This document shows positions 23,301-34,964 of a stretch of DNA of 64,000 bases, piece by piece. Position numbers and translations under genes: made by a program. This DNA comes from Gnetum montanum. Taxonomy: Eukaryota > Streptophyta > Gnetopsida > Gnetales > Gnetaceae. The notes beneath the pieces were generated by a model that was given only the letters and a program-made list of their open reading frames with translations, had not been told where the DNA came from and did not search any database. Numbering within the stretch: position 1 is the stretch's first letter; each line of letters opens with the position of its first letter. Location: assembly GCA_015680685.1 (NCBI GenBank), contig MNCI01002682.1:62352-126351 (forward strand). Reading direction: 5' to 3'.

Positions 23301-26300
23301 TGACAAAAATGCATTGTCATGTGTTAGATTATCACCATAGAACTATTTTAGAAAGCAACAATAGATTCAGTCAGTATTCCCTCAGACAGCATATCATAAG
23401 GCAGCATATTCAGTCAATAGATTTTCTTTTTCTTTTTTGTGGTGGGTATTAAGAAAGAAAAGGTATCCCAGCTGAACAGATACATGGAATATTTTGAAAA
23501 ACATGAAATATATATATATTCAGACTTCTAAAGATTCAACGTTTTAACTGGTTGTGCATTGGAATGTTTGATCTTGCAACAGGTTTGTGTCTTAAGCTTT
23601 AAACTACTGACCCAGCCACAATATATTTGAAGAGTTTTCTTTTTAAATAAAATAAAAATCCAAATACCAGCATAAAGCGTACTATGTGTTGTAGAAAACC
23701 CTTAGAAATGTTTGATAATCAATACATATATATATTATTGCATCAACACCAAGTACAATCAAAACAAAATAATTAATTGATATGATAGACAGTGGGTATA
23801 CGGGTGGACAAACAACAATAATTGCTGATGGATAGGTATTCAACCTTAGGGTCATAACATGCTTTAAATCACATTCCTATTGGATAGAACACCCATGGGA
23901 AAGGAAGCCCTAGCTAGCAACTACCAGGTCTATACTAGTCACGGCAACTGAGCACAAGCTTCATATGGCTTAACAACTGAAGTGTGGATTAGCATCACAC
24001 TGGGTTGTGTTTGCTTTATGTACAGGGTGTTGGGTAGCAGCCACTGCCATTCCCATATTTCATGCTCATGTTCTACAGGATGTTTGTAACAAGCAAATTC
24101 ACAGCTGGAAACACAGGACGCAAAAAAACAGGAAAAGATCTGAGTTATTCCAGGAAAGAATGGCAGATTTACTTTTTCCATTATTAGAATCACCCATTAC
24201 AGTTTGATTCATATGATAACCACATTTTATGGTAGGACTAATCGGTACAAGGCATGAGTCTCATTCTCTATGTAATATTTAGAATCTTCAATGTTATGCA
24301 GGGTTGTGTTTGCTATATGTACAGGGTGTTGCGTAGCAGCATTGCCATTCCCGTAGTTCATGCTCATGTTCTGCAAGATGCTTGTAACAGATGAATTAGC
24401 AGCCAGTAAAACAGGACGCAAAAATACAAGAAAATATCTGAGTTATTTCCAGGAAAGAATGGCAAATTTACCTTTTTCGTTATTAGAATCAACCCATTAC
24501 AGTTTGATTCATATTATAACCACATTGTATGGCTGAAGTACTCGATACAGGACATGAGTCTCATTCTCCATGTAATATTTAGAATCTTTAATGTTATACA
24601 TCCAATAATAGGCATTCTCTAACACCAAAGGTGAAATTATATAGACAAACATTACAAAATCCTGCATGTATTAAGCTCTTCTTATCATGCATGTGATTAC
24701 TATTCGTTTTTATGTGTCGTAAATGTGTGATACCGTTAGATTTTTTTTTAAAAAAAATCTTATCATACATAAGCGGCATGTGTAATGGGAAATATCTACG
24801 CACTCTTGCTATTTACTAGAGCTAACCAAACTTTTTTAAAAGCTTCCTAACCAAGTTGTCGTCATGAACTGTTTGGTTTTGCTTTTTGCAACCTTTCCCC
24901 AGGATAAGCTTATGCAAATTTATTTTTCTTTCATTAAATTCATGTAACTAGGTTCCCACCAAATCTATTTAAAGACTAGACATAAAATCATTTTATCACT
25001 GTTTAGGAATAAAGATCTCTCATAAATTCTCTACAAAACATGTTTTCAACTCTGCTTGCAAAATATGTATGGCTAGCATCTATATTTTAGGTAATAACAT
25101 ATTGTAGACATGTCAGTCACAACTAACGTGAGGGCACAATGATTTACTTTTTAAAGCTAATTAAATAATAGCCATTTTCAGCAATTTCAAACATGGAATA
25201 TTTTAAAGAAGACGCTTAAAAACAGTGAATTTTTGAACCTATTCTCACAACAAGCCACCACAAATTTCATCCATGACCGAACATTTCTTGGAGGTCCATT
25301 TCCAGAACTTTCTGCAAATAAGCTATATTTAGTTCAATATATGATGTCCAGGAAAAAATTAAGAAAAGCAAACAAGTGTAACTAGCTCATACCATCTGAG
25401 TCAATCTGGTCGCTTGCTTCCGGTGCTTCCAGATAACCGTAATTTTCAATAGCCTTCTTGAGTTCAGCATATGGTGGAATCCACTCAATGGTGCAGGATG
25501 GTTCAGAATCCTGACAGTTGGTGAATACAGCTGACTTTTAAAAAAGAAAAAAGAAAAGTGCGATGCATATCATTGAAACCAGTGTTTAAATACCATCAAA
25601 CAAAGCTAGTTTGTAATCCAATATTCCAATAATATGCCAAAATAAAGTATAGGTAAATAAAATAATGTCTTCTAAAATACATTCATCTTGAAACAGAACA
25701 GAAATTACAATTAACCAATATTGAGTTGATGCTAGCAAAAATTTTGAAAACCATGGTATCCTAAAACAAAAGCCGACCTTATTCCCAGAGCAAATGATGT
25801 TGCAAAGGAAGTTGCATGCAGAAATTTCCACAATGTCATTGGATGAGTAGAACACTGAATAAAAAATGATAGTTACATATTTTGAAAATCAACATTCTGA
25901 AAGCAATGTTGCAGGAACATTAAATAAATAAAGCAGTGAACCATATCTTATAAATAGAATCCATTTAAATATATTTTTAAAAACTTACTTAAATTAAAAG
26001 CCCACCGAAAAACGGATGGTTCACAGCATCCACGAGACAACACAAGATTAAGAAGCCAGTTGCTTGTTAATAGCTCTAACATAAATGAACCCCCTGGCAA
26101 CAATAAGTTCATCTCCGATGAATCAAATGTCAATGCAAAAGCATATATTTCAGTGATTGTAGCTTATAATGAAGAATTTTTATCCTTAAACAACTATTCG
26201 GGTATCTATACTCCAAAGAATTAAAACAAAGATCATTGCCACATTGATAATGAGCCAAGATTATTCAAAAACATTAGAATCTTTACAGTGAGGTTCTATT

Positions 26301-29016
26301 TAGGAAAACAACAGAAAAAAACATGTAGAATGATTTCTGCTAGAATTATGAACAAGCAGAGAAATAGTATTCCACTTTTAAAGACCAAATGGATCCAGAA
26401 ATATAATGAAAACTAACCATCATCAATAGGCAACCCAATAATGGATCTAAGCGTGCTATCTTTAATAATATCTTGCACAAAAGGTAACGTCTCAACTCCT
26501 GCAACAGATGGATGATTTTGGAGTATCTGTATATTTCAACCAAGAAACAAGGCAACAGTGAAATTTAGCAAATTGCCATAAAGAAATTGAATGATAGAAA
26601 TATTCTTTAAAAAGGCTTATACCTGTTGATCAAATACTTTCAGACCCCAATCCCTGATCTCAACTGAAGAGCAAATATTGCTGACCTGCAAAACCCACCA
26701 AGAAAAAAAAATAGTTAAGAACAATGCTGCCACAGTGCCAGCTACTTAAAAAGTTTTCACAAACAGTATTCAGCACCTGCTTCTCACACTCACTAACAAA
26801 CTTTTCTAGCTCTTTCACTTTTTTCTTTCCAGGCCAATCATTTTCATCATCAGAACTTTCAGAAGAGTACACTTTTGGCTTTTTTGAGTCCTTTTCAAGG
26901 ATGGTGATTTTCTCTTGATAATAATCCCTCAATAGATCATCCAGACCAATGACATTTTGAGATCTGTCAATGTAGAAAATTAGGATTTTCTAAACACAGG
27001 GCACCAACACATTTTTCTTAAGTAACTAGTTAAGTTCCTATGAACCATAAATGATCTGAATTTTTTGAAAACCGTACAACACCCATGGAACTATGTTTTG
27101 AGACTGCATACCAAGAGCCTATCTTAAAATCAAAATTGTGAAGACGAAAGACCAACTTAATATATAAAATTAGGTTTTTCTAAAAACATGACACCCATAT
27201 ATTTTTTTCCTAAGTAACTAGTTAACTTCCTATGAGCTATAAATGATATGTTTTTTTTTTTTTAAGAACTTGTACAACACCTATGGAACTATGTTTGAAA
27301 ACGGCATATTAAGAGCCTATGTTAAAATCAAAACCAAGACTGAAGACTAATTTTCAAGCATACTTAAATCACACACCTAGTAAAATCATTAGCTGTGCAT
27401 GTCAGACTGCTTCTAGTGCTGCAGCACTGACAAAACTGATGCGCTGAAACCTAGACAGTCTAAATTCATATATATCAATTATTTGCAATGCAATACTCAT
27501 TGTTTGTCTCTTTGGTACTTCTGCATACCTCTAATTTGCAATCAGTGGTGTTATACATGATGTCTCTGTACATACTGTCCAGATCATTAAAAAAAAGGAC
27601 ACAAAGCATGCATATAGAGTTACTCTAACCACTGTTGTTGAATGACACCTGACCCACTGAAAATCACAATAAGCATGGATTCAAATCAAATGAAAGAACT
27701 CAGCAACTATTTACAATAATTTTAATAATTTATATGATTTAGATGCATCCTCAAATTCAGCTTTATTCTCCCAAATCTCCACATCTTATCTAGAGACCTT
27801 GATAGCAATTCCACCCATGTCTTCTATGTACATGAGATTTTTTAATATTTTTGCATATGATCTAATCTATAAAACTTCTTAAAAACTGCAAGTAAATCAA
27901 TTAATGATGCTAAAAAGCACCAAATTTTTACAACTTCAAATTCAGAGGTTTTGTAGACAGACAAGATTATGTTTTAAGTATTTGCAATAAAGGAACCGTG
28001 TGCAGCAAATGCATTAAAATACAAATATCAACAGGCAAAACCAAGATAATTCACAAGAACAAAGATGCTGCCAGGGCATCCAAGAAAGCATGCATTTCAC
28101 CTAAAACTCAATTGTTTCAAATGGTTTCATGGATGCACCTGAAACTTATTTAGGTTCGTGTGTTTGCTGCTGAAGACGGATAGGATAGCATGATTGAGGT
28201 ATTTGCATCAGATAATGACTTAATGGTGATAAACATATGATTTACCATGCTTCCCTCTTGTTTTCATTTTCATTGAACCTATACAAAAAATTGGGTTTTT
28301 CTTAAAGATTTTCGGTTTGTCAATGTAAGCATAGCGCAATTGATGAGCTTTTTGCTTTATTCGTTAAAAGTGTAGGTTACAAACCTGAGAATTGACCTTG
28401 TGAAAGTTCCAACAACCAATTTAGAGCCTTTCGGTTTGTTAATACATCGTTTATTGAACACAGAATACCCTTAACCACTTAAAAGACCTTTTAAGTTTGT
28501 TAATGCATCTATCTAACATTGAATGGGCTTATCAATTGGATAGCTTGAACCGGTAACCTTATAGGTAACCTGGTAAGTAGAGGTACTTTAAGCACAAGCT
28601 CACAATCAACTCAAACCTACTCATGTTGTAACAGTTAAAGAATAAATAATTTAGCATGTTGATCTCTACTCTCTTGTCATCCAAAAGATTTCCCCATTTA
28701 AAAAACATCCAAAGATACGTATCCATTTTTAAAGGCTATCCATGAGGTTAACAATAAGTCAATAACAAAAGCGCCGTCATAGCGGAAGAGTAAAATGCCC
28801 ATATTTAGAGAGAGACGTCTGTATGTTTCAAAGATTCTAAATCCAAGCAAAAACCTGAAGAATAGCGGTCCTAACTACCCCACTTCTTGAATGCTTATAA
28901 GAGATTCATCAGCAATAAAAATTTATCATGCTGATTGACCTTTGAGAGTGTGGTTGCTTTTTAGGGCTTGTCTCTTCGTTTTCGAAGTCCAAAGGGCCAT
29001 CGTCTTCAACTTCCAT
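20308..29016 (-). CDS. Twelve-exon plant gene, possible SMC5/6-associated (ASAP1/NSE6-like) protein
   Basis: Exons on the minus strand: 29,016-28,940; 26,963-26,777; 26,685-26,623; 26,526-26,418; 26,093-25,989; 25,854-25,778; 25,510-25,393; 25,311-25,239; 23,179-22,988; 20,945-20,822; 20,681-20,439; 20,358-20,308. All introns are GT...AG and all phases agree, giving 1,419 nt and 472 aa from MEVEDDGPLDFENEE to IYGGQK. The N-terminus is acidic, followed by QNVIGLDDLLRDYYQEK and a Ser/Asp/Glu-rich patch (SSESSDDENDWPGKKK). The rest looks alpha-helical with conserved-looking GPPRNVRSWMKFVVACC, LFTADEIENLVVIM and ADSWLWCNTLILEG. No catalytic motif or membrane segment is apparent. From memory the layout and length fit the plant SNI1-partner ASAP1, a proposed NSE6-type subunit of the SMC5/6 DNA-repair complex; I hold this identity at about one in three. 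That it is a real, intact gene is much surer. Confidence 0.82.
21393..21480 (+). repeat. tRNA-derived SINE-like sequence
   Basis: TATGGCTTGGTTAAAGCATG resembles box A with a D-arm, and CACAGGTTCAATCTC fits the T-arm/box B. The sequence between has a tRNA-like length. It lacks a CCA-compatible acceptor stem, so it is not called as a tRNA gene. Confidence 0.45.
22226..22400 (+). repeat. SINE family S1 copy
   Basis: Plus-strand copy with ACAGTGCTTGTTTCTCAAAT, TTTGAGCCTAGGTGCAGCCA, CGAAAGAGGTTAG, TTTTGCTCATCCATGG, a CTCAGGACCCTGCTTGG block and a GGGTGATGATCC end, all in the order of the copies at 1-112 and 4,993-5,140. Confidence 0.6.
24000..24598. repeat. Tandem duplication, about 300 bp, inside an intron
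   Basis: Two successive copies starting GGGTTGTGTTTGC (24,002 and 24,301) and running through GTACAGGGTGTTG, CATGCTCATGTTCT, ACAGGACGCAAAAA, CCAGGAAAGAATGGCA and CATGAGTCTCATTCTC to AATGTTATGCA/AATGTTATACA. It lies in intron 8, whose limits are 23,180-25,238. Confidence 0.9.
26976..27352. repeat. Tandem duplication, 190-bp unit, in intron 1
   Basis: AAAATTAGG(A/T)TTTTCTAAA starts at 26,976 and 27,166. Both copies continue with AAGTAACTAGTTAA, CCTATGA, CATGGAACTATGTTT or close variants and AAGAGCCTAT. The second copy carries a T run. Confidence 0.85.
28440..28640 (-). repeat. tRNA-derived SINE-like sequence in intron 1
   Basis: On the minus strand, GATTGTGAGCTTGTGCTTAA resembles box A and ACCGGTTCAAGCTATCC resembles box B about 40 bases later. 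It belongs to a different family from S1. The AT-rich 3' part (TTTGTTAATGCATC-like words) repeats loosely downstream. Confidence 0.4.
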
Positions 29017-29420
29017 TGTCAACTGAAAACAAAAAATTGTGAGTCAGTCAGTACAAATAAACCGCGTAAAATGAAAAATCCATCTGAAATTTAAACCCCG
29101 TGAAAAATCTAGTACAGCAGCTGACCTCTTTATCAGTGCATGAACGCAACTCTTATGTATAAATCCTGCCAGTAACGACCAAGACTAAATCTTTGAAGCA
29201 GAAACGAAATGAAATCAAGTGAAGGAAACTTTTTGGTTCTGGAAACGCGTGTATTACGCAGCGAGCGAGCAACGTTGTTGAACCTCCAGGTTTTGACGAG
29301 GGAGAAGATTGAAAAGTGTTTGTACAGAGATTCACCGGGAGACGGCGAAACAGTCATGATGTTTGGTTTGCCGCGCTCGATCGGTTCGAGTTAACAAGGA
29401 TTTTAATTTCAGAAGACATA
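29017..29420 (-). promoter_or_regulatory. Presumed 5' leader and promoter of the 12-exon gene
   Basis: Just before the ATG the minus strand reads TTTTTTGTTTTCAGTTGACA, which looks like an intron acceptor, so a leader intron is plausible. The pyrimidine-rich region of minus-strand 29,133-29,357 would then be 5' UTR. No definite TATA box was identified. Confidence 0.35.
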
Positions 29421-29539
29421 GGGCGTAGCTTAGCGATAACGATCTTTTCAATATACCTAAAATATTCATTTGATTAAAAAAATCAGTTCCCTCTGCCGAC
29501 AGTATTCTTTTCACTGTATCTAAACTATTAATTTAGTGT

Positions 29540-30300
29540 TATGTGAGTAAGCTGTTTGAAGGGTTATGAACCTCAAGTTTTGCTTAATGTTGCTCATTAG
29601 AATCAAATTTGTGAGCTACCATCATATTAGAGAAAAAGTGATATTGATATTTTATTGCATTTGGATGGATCCAAAGGATCTGTAAGACAAATGAACTTGT
29701 GAAAAATACATCAATAATAATAAATTTTGAGTATAATAAATATGTCCAATATTCATGCAACTTGAACACATCTTCTATATAATTCCTTTGAACCAACACC
29801 AATAGTTTAAATATCTCATACAAATATTGACTAGAGATTTGCAATTTTCTTCTATAGAGATCTGCAATTTTCTTTTAAAGAAATTTGTTCCATAGTATTC
29901 TAATAATACATGTTGCTCATGTTCTACCACTTGCAATAAACACAATCACGTATTCTTTCTTCATACTCATTATTCTATCTTCCAATTTTAACTCGAGGAT
30001 GGTGTGATTACATTCTTACTCTTCTCATTAGTGCTCTCGTGAATATTGGAATTGTTGCATGTGGATATGTTGTTTAATCATATTTGCTACCTACAATATT
30101 TTGCCAATAAAATTGAACCTTTTTTGGTATTTGTGCCTCATTTTGACATCTCTCTAAAACTTTATCTATTAGAAGTTTCTAATATTGTTTTGAATTTAGT
30201 ATTCCATCAATATTATCAATACCCGATTTTTGTAGCCATGATAATCATTCATGAAACTGCTTATATTGTTAAAACTTTTGAATGATCTCCAAGTTTCTAT
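29540..30300 (-). mobile_element. Family A LINE fragment
   Basis: Ordered similarity to 34,110-34,640, for example GTGATATT(G)ATATTTTATTG, CTAGAGATTTGC, CTTCCAATTTTAAC, GATGGTGTGATTAC, and ATTTTGCCAATAAAATTGAA. No intact coding remains; the plus-strand frame here is accidental. Confidence 0.6.
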
Positions 30301-30572
30301 TTTTGTAGCCAAAGTACATATCCATTAGTGAACATGTTAGGATTTGAATGTATAAATAATGGAGTATAAGATTATTCCAATAATGAATATTAGAACTTGC
30401 ATTAGTCTATGTAAGATACCAAACATCTAGTGGCTCCCATGCTGACATGGTTGTGTATCGATTTAATGATGAATTTGGTGATAACCATTGTTTTTTGGAG
30501 AAGAGAAATGCCCACTAGCATAGCTTACATTGATAATAAGTTGTACAAGTTTCTTGAACTACAATGTTATGT

Positions 30573-30989
30573 GGTATGAATTTTTATCATCATCATCATC
30601 ATCAATAGTGTAGCATTATCCCAACTATATGGGTTTGACTATATGAGTTCTTTGATGCCATGGGCTTCTCTCAAGAGTCAAGCATGCATTGATGCCTAAA
30701 TCTTGGGTGTCTTCCTTTATACAAGCAAACCATGTATGTTTTGTTTCAACTTTAATAAAGTGAAGTCTTCTAGTAAGAGCATCCTTCTTAGCACATGACC
30801 AAACCATTTAAGATGACTTTTCTTAATATTATCATTTACGGATGCTATTCACAAAACTTCCTCTAATAAGAGAGTTGTTAATTCGATCTTTCATAATCAT
30901 ACCCCACAACCACATTAGCATACACATCTTAGCCACATGCATGTGTTGAGCTTGATGCTTTTTGATAGGCCAACATTCCACATCATAAA
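30573..30989 (-). mobile_element. RTE-like LINE, 3' part (split by a solo LTR)
   Basis: Begins with a TCATCATCATCATCATCATC run (the GATGAT tail on the minus strand), then CCCAACTATATGGGTTTGAC, the plant LINE 3'-end wording. It continues through the solo LTR at 30,990-31,997 into 32,003-32,480. Confidence 0.65.
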
Positions 30990-31997
30990 TGATGAGACGC
31001 GATTCGCATGAGCCGCAATATCGCGTTGTCCCCTGCTCTGTCGCATACGCGATATCGCAATCCACCGCCATATCTATAAATAAAAGGCGGCTCTCCCTTG
31101 TTTCTCGATCCTGAGTTAGAAGTAGGGAAACTTTGGCAGTTTGATCACTCCAAAGATAAAATATTTTCCATGTGCCCACAATAGAAGACCTAAAGTGAAC
31201 GGATCTTTATTCGAGCAACATTGTACCTGAACATAAGTTGTGTACGGCAATAAAGACGAACTTCTTGGATAAACCTTGCAGTGCATGGAATAGGATTTTA
31301 TTTATTGTTTTCTCTTTCACCCTTAAACTCCTAGAATGCGGAATGAGTACGACTTGATTATAAGCGTCTAAGGATGTGTACGAATAGTCAAAGAATCAGT
31401 TACTCATTGCATGTAGTATGAGCACGACTTGATTATGAGCATCTAGTGTGACTGCTTAGTAACCCAGTGGCGTATCCAGGATCTACGCTTGGTATTCCCA
31501 GTGGTAGTCTCAGATGTGTACGGTTAGTCAAGGAATTGGCTGCTCATCGCACTTAGGCTAGATAGATTCTCCAACCCTTTCCTCCTAGTTAAGTGCCTCA
31601 ATATGACCACTTCAAGCATGTGCGTTACGCGCGGTGATCCCAACAACGATTAGCGTTTGGTAGTCGCGGTTGCATCTATTCAGGGTGTGTACGGTAAGTG
31701 GGAACGGCTGCTGACGCTAAGTAATTTAGACTTAGTCATTAGTTAGAGTTAGTTAGTTTCTCAACCCTTCACCTCGATAGCATAAGAGAAAAACATAAAA
31801 GACCATAAAAAATCATACACTTTGGACTTACTTAACCATACACCGTGACAACTACAAGTAAGTCTAAGAAAACAACGAATGATTAACCCCAAGTGTTCCA
31901 TGAGGTGTCTAGGCACTTAGTTTGCGGAGTTTGACCGGATCATGCGTGGTACGCTTGTTTCGTATGGTTGAGTGTAGGGGTACCTCGTCACTCATCA
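30990..31997 (+). mobile_element. Solo LTR with target site duplication ATAAA
   Basis: It starts TGATGAG and ends CTCATCA, a 7-bp inverted terminal match with TG/CA ends. ATAAA flanks it exactly on both sides (30,985-30,989 and 31,998-32,002). The sequence is related to the LTRs at 34,965-35,764 and 42,209-43,019, in opposite orientation. A TATA box (TATCTATAAATAAA) lies about 85 bp inside the left end, preceded by GCGATATCGC-type palindromes. The body was removed by LTR-LTR recombination. Confidence 0.88.
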
Positions 31998-32002
31998 ATA
32001 AA

Positions 32003-32480
32003 GGATTTATAGAACTTATCCTTCAACCTAGCAAGGATTTAGGACAAAACACACCACTACCTTTCTACCATTTCATCCACCCTGCATCAATTTATTTGAT
32101 CACATCATCATGAATCTCACCATCCACTTCAACTAGAGACCCTAAGTATCCGAATTACTTACATTAATAAACTTTGTAGTTTTTGATTCTAATATTCTTT
32201 TCTTTGTTACTTAATTTTCCACTAAAAGTACACTCCATGTATTCCATTCTACTTTCGTGGATTCCCAACCCTTTTGATTCTAGGATGTTTTCCCAAATCT
32301 CCAATTTTCCAACGAGGAGTTCCTTTGATTCATCCATCAAAACAATATCATTAGCAAAGATCTTACACCTAGGAATATCATCTTGAATATCTTTGGTTGG
32401 CTCATTTGTGATAATATCAAACAAATTAGAGCTGGGAGAAAATCCTTGGTGTAACTTGAACTTCACCATAAAGTTTGAAG
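32003..32480 (-). pseudogene. RTE-like LINE reverse transcriptase fragment
   Basis: The minus frame 32,469-32,164 reads LHQGFSPSSNLFDIITNEPT, DIPRCKIFANDIVLMDES and RMEYMECTFS. These are the reverse transcriptase blocks usually read as LHQGSALSPYLF and FADDIVL in plant RTE-like LINEs. Asp of the catalytic pair is replaced (FAND). It is the upstream continuation of 30,573-30,989. Confidence 0.8.
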
Positions 32481-32639
32481 CCTCTCCCCAAATAATATGG
32501 ACGTAAATTACTGCACTTGAATTGTTGCTTCATAGTCCATGTCTCGAATAGTATTTATGTACCCAAAAGGAAAACATGATCGGTTAGATTTACATATTAT
32601 GTCGTTCTTATAAATCATCATAGGTTTGATTAATTTGTT

Positions 32640-33106
32640 TTTTGTTTCTGGGAGTTGAATGGGTTCTTAGACGTTTTTCAGTCTTGTTTATTGATGTTGT
32701 ACAGACTGGTATGTTAGTATGGTCTCATTGGCGGATGGTCCTGTGCCTCCGGAAATCAAACCGGGAGCGGAGGGGACTTGTGATTGGAGACAAAAGCTGT
32801 GCAAGATTTGCAACAGCAAAAATGCAGGAGGGTCAGAGAGTAAGTTTTTGTAGATGAAGGACACGGTGTTACCGGGAAAAAGCTTACTGCTACCACTATC
32901 AGTCACCTGGTCTTGCCGACACGTTCCGGAGATCAGGGCAGGAGCTTTGACAGCCAATCCCCAGAAGCTCATACGGGCAACGCCCAGCACGGAACCTCCT
33001 CATACAGGACGCATCTTACCCGTTCTCTCCACAAGCCAGGAAAAACGATATGTTGGAGGTTTTACAGCAACAGAAGTTATTATGGAACGACGGCATAATG
33101 GAGTAG
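32640..33106 (+). pseudogene. GC-rich exon-like segment, unknown
   Basis: Composition departs from its surroundings. Two plus-strand stretches look coding: one with DWRQKLCKICNSKNAGG (about 32,780-32,837), and, in another frame, 32,951-33,106 with RPARNLLIQDASYPFSPQA and MLEVLQQQKLLWNDGIME before TAG. A stop and frame change lie between them. I do not recognise a family. It could be a decayed gene copy or the last exons of a real gene. Confidence 0.3.
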
Positions 33107-33111
33107 CTTAG

Positions 33112-34095
33112 TACGAAAATTTGCTCAGATCAACGCTGACACATTTGCCGAGACCAAGTTCGACACAGTTTTTTTCTTTAATTGTTTGCACTTACTGTAC
33201 CAATGCGGGCACATCTTTTGGCTCTAATTGTTTGCCTGTGGTTGTTTTAGTAGAAGAACATATATTTATTTGTATACGCAGTTGTGTCAATTATTTTGAG
33301 GAACGACTTTTAATTCATCGCTGAATGCATTTTTTGTGACGGTAGTACAAGTTCTCTGATAACCGATTTTTATGAATAGTTACAGAACTGCTGGGAGGGC
33401 ACGTCCTGTATTTCCAGGACCCCAACAGATTTCAGCTATATTAATACTTGCTTAAGAGAAAAATTAGGAATGATTACCCTGTTGGTTGTATGTACTTTGC
33501 ACATGGAATTTTCATACGTTGAAGTTGCAGAAACTCAACGGGGAATCATACATGCAAATGAAGTAGTGTTAGTGTTGCAAATCGTTGAAATTATTTAAAA
33601 AGCAAAAAAACCCAGCATTCCAAACTGTGAAAATCATGGAAACAATGATTGGAACCAGTGTAGCATACAAGTAGTGAAATTCCTTCAAAAGCTGTATAAT
33701 CAATTATAGCCTGCCATGACGAAGGAATAAATCTCAGTTGCAGCCTAGGAATTTTAATGGGTTGTTAATGTTTGTTCTGTATAAGCAAATTCTTAATTTG
33801 TTCAATGTCAATCAAAGGCCAGGCAAAAACGTAACCCCATGCAACTTTGAAGGAGTCTTAGCAGTTCAGTTCTAACTTAAAGCAAGCTTCTGGGATTGTA
33901 CTAGCAATAATAGTTTTGGTCTGGTTCGGGACCTCCAAACTCTATGACGCCGACACTACCCATAAATGAGCACACGGCCACACCCCACGTGGGTGGGTAC
34001 ATGACATAAGTCGTTACTCATTGACAACTTTTTTTCTTCTTACTACCTCATGACTTAAATTTACTTTAAAAAATTTAAATTTTTAATTATACTTA
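33112..34095. other. Unassigned spacer
   Basis: No gene or repeat recognised. A small GC-rich word cluster lies near 33,930-34,000 without a motif. Confidence 0.4.
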
Positions 34096-34099
34096 CAAT

Positions 34100-34959
34100 G
34101 GTACTTTTTTATAGTGATATTTTATTGTATTGCTATAGACCCAAAGCATGTGGTAGTGAAATTAATTTGTGCAAAAATACATTGGTAGTAATAAATTCTA
34201 AGTACAGTGGATGTGTTCAATATCCATGTAGCTTGAATGCACCTTGTATATATTTTCTTAGAATTAACATTGGTAGTATGAATAGCTCATACAAATGTTA
34301 ACTAGAGATTTGCCATTATATTTTGAAGAAATCTATTTTGCAACATTCCAATAATGCATGTTACTCTACAACTTGTGGTAAACACAATTGATAGATTCTA
34401 TCATCATGTTACTCATTGTTCCATCTTCCAATTTTAACTTGAAGACGGTGTGATCCTATTTTTACTAGGCTAATTAGTGCCCTCATAAACATTGAAATTG
34501 TTGCAGGTAGAGATTTTATTTCTTCATGCCTAACACCTATATTATTTTGCTAGTAAGATTGAAGCTTTATGGTATTTGAGCTTCATTTACCATCTCTTTG
34601 AAACTTTTTCTCTAAGCTTGTTTTGAATTTAGTACTTTATCCAATCTTTCTTGAGACTTTTAGCCAATCTTCTTGAGATGTTATTGCTATTTTTATTACT
34701 CAAATAGAAAGTTCAGAATTGATACATTGCTTTAGCATCTAATGGCAACAACCTAGCTTATAATAAAAGTATTGCATATGGGATTTGAGCTTTCACCTTA
34801 AATTCATCCAACTAGAATTGTTTTTGAAGCTTTTCAAATTTCTTCCATGATTCTTGATCAAGACTTAGGCCCCACACCACACATCCATAAAGCAAGGTAG
34901 GCTATATAATTGTTTGAAAATGATATTTTCAAATCGTTCAAGTTCAAATATTGTAATTA
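34100..34959 (-). mobile_element. Family A LINE, segment 1 of 3
   Basis: 3' part of a LINE copy whose sequence resumes at 43,025 after the Ty3/gypsy element. It parallels 29,540-30,300 and 18,080-18,490. Confidence 0.65.
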
Positions 34960-34964
34960 CTTTA
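34960..34964. repeat. Target site duplication CTTTA (left)
   Basis: CTTTA directly precedes the LTR at 34,965 and recurs at 43,020-43,024. Confidence 0.85.

Noticed and set aside
29133-29394. Small frames on both strands just before the 12-exon gene
   Set aside because: Best explained as the gene's 5' leader; no motif or conserved-looking sequence.
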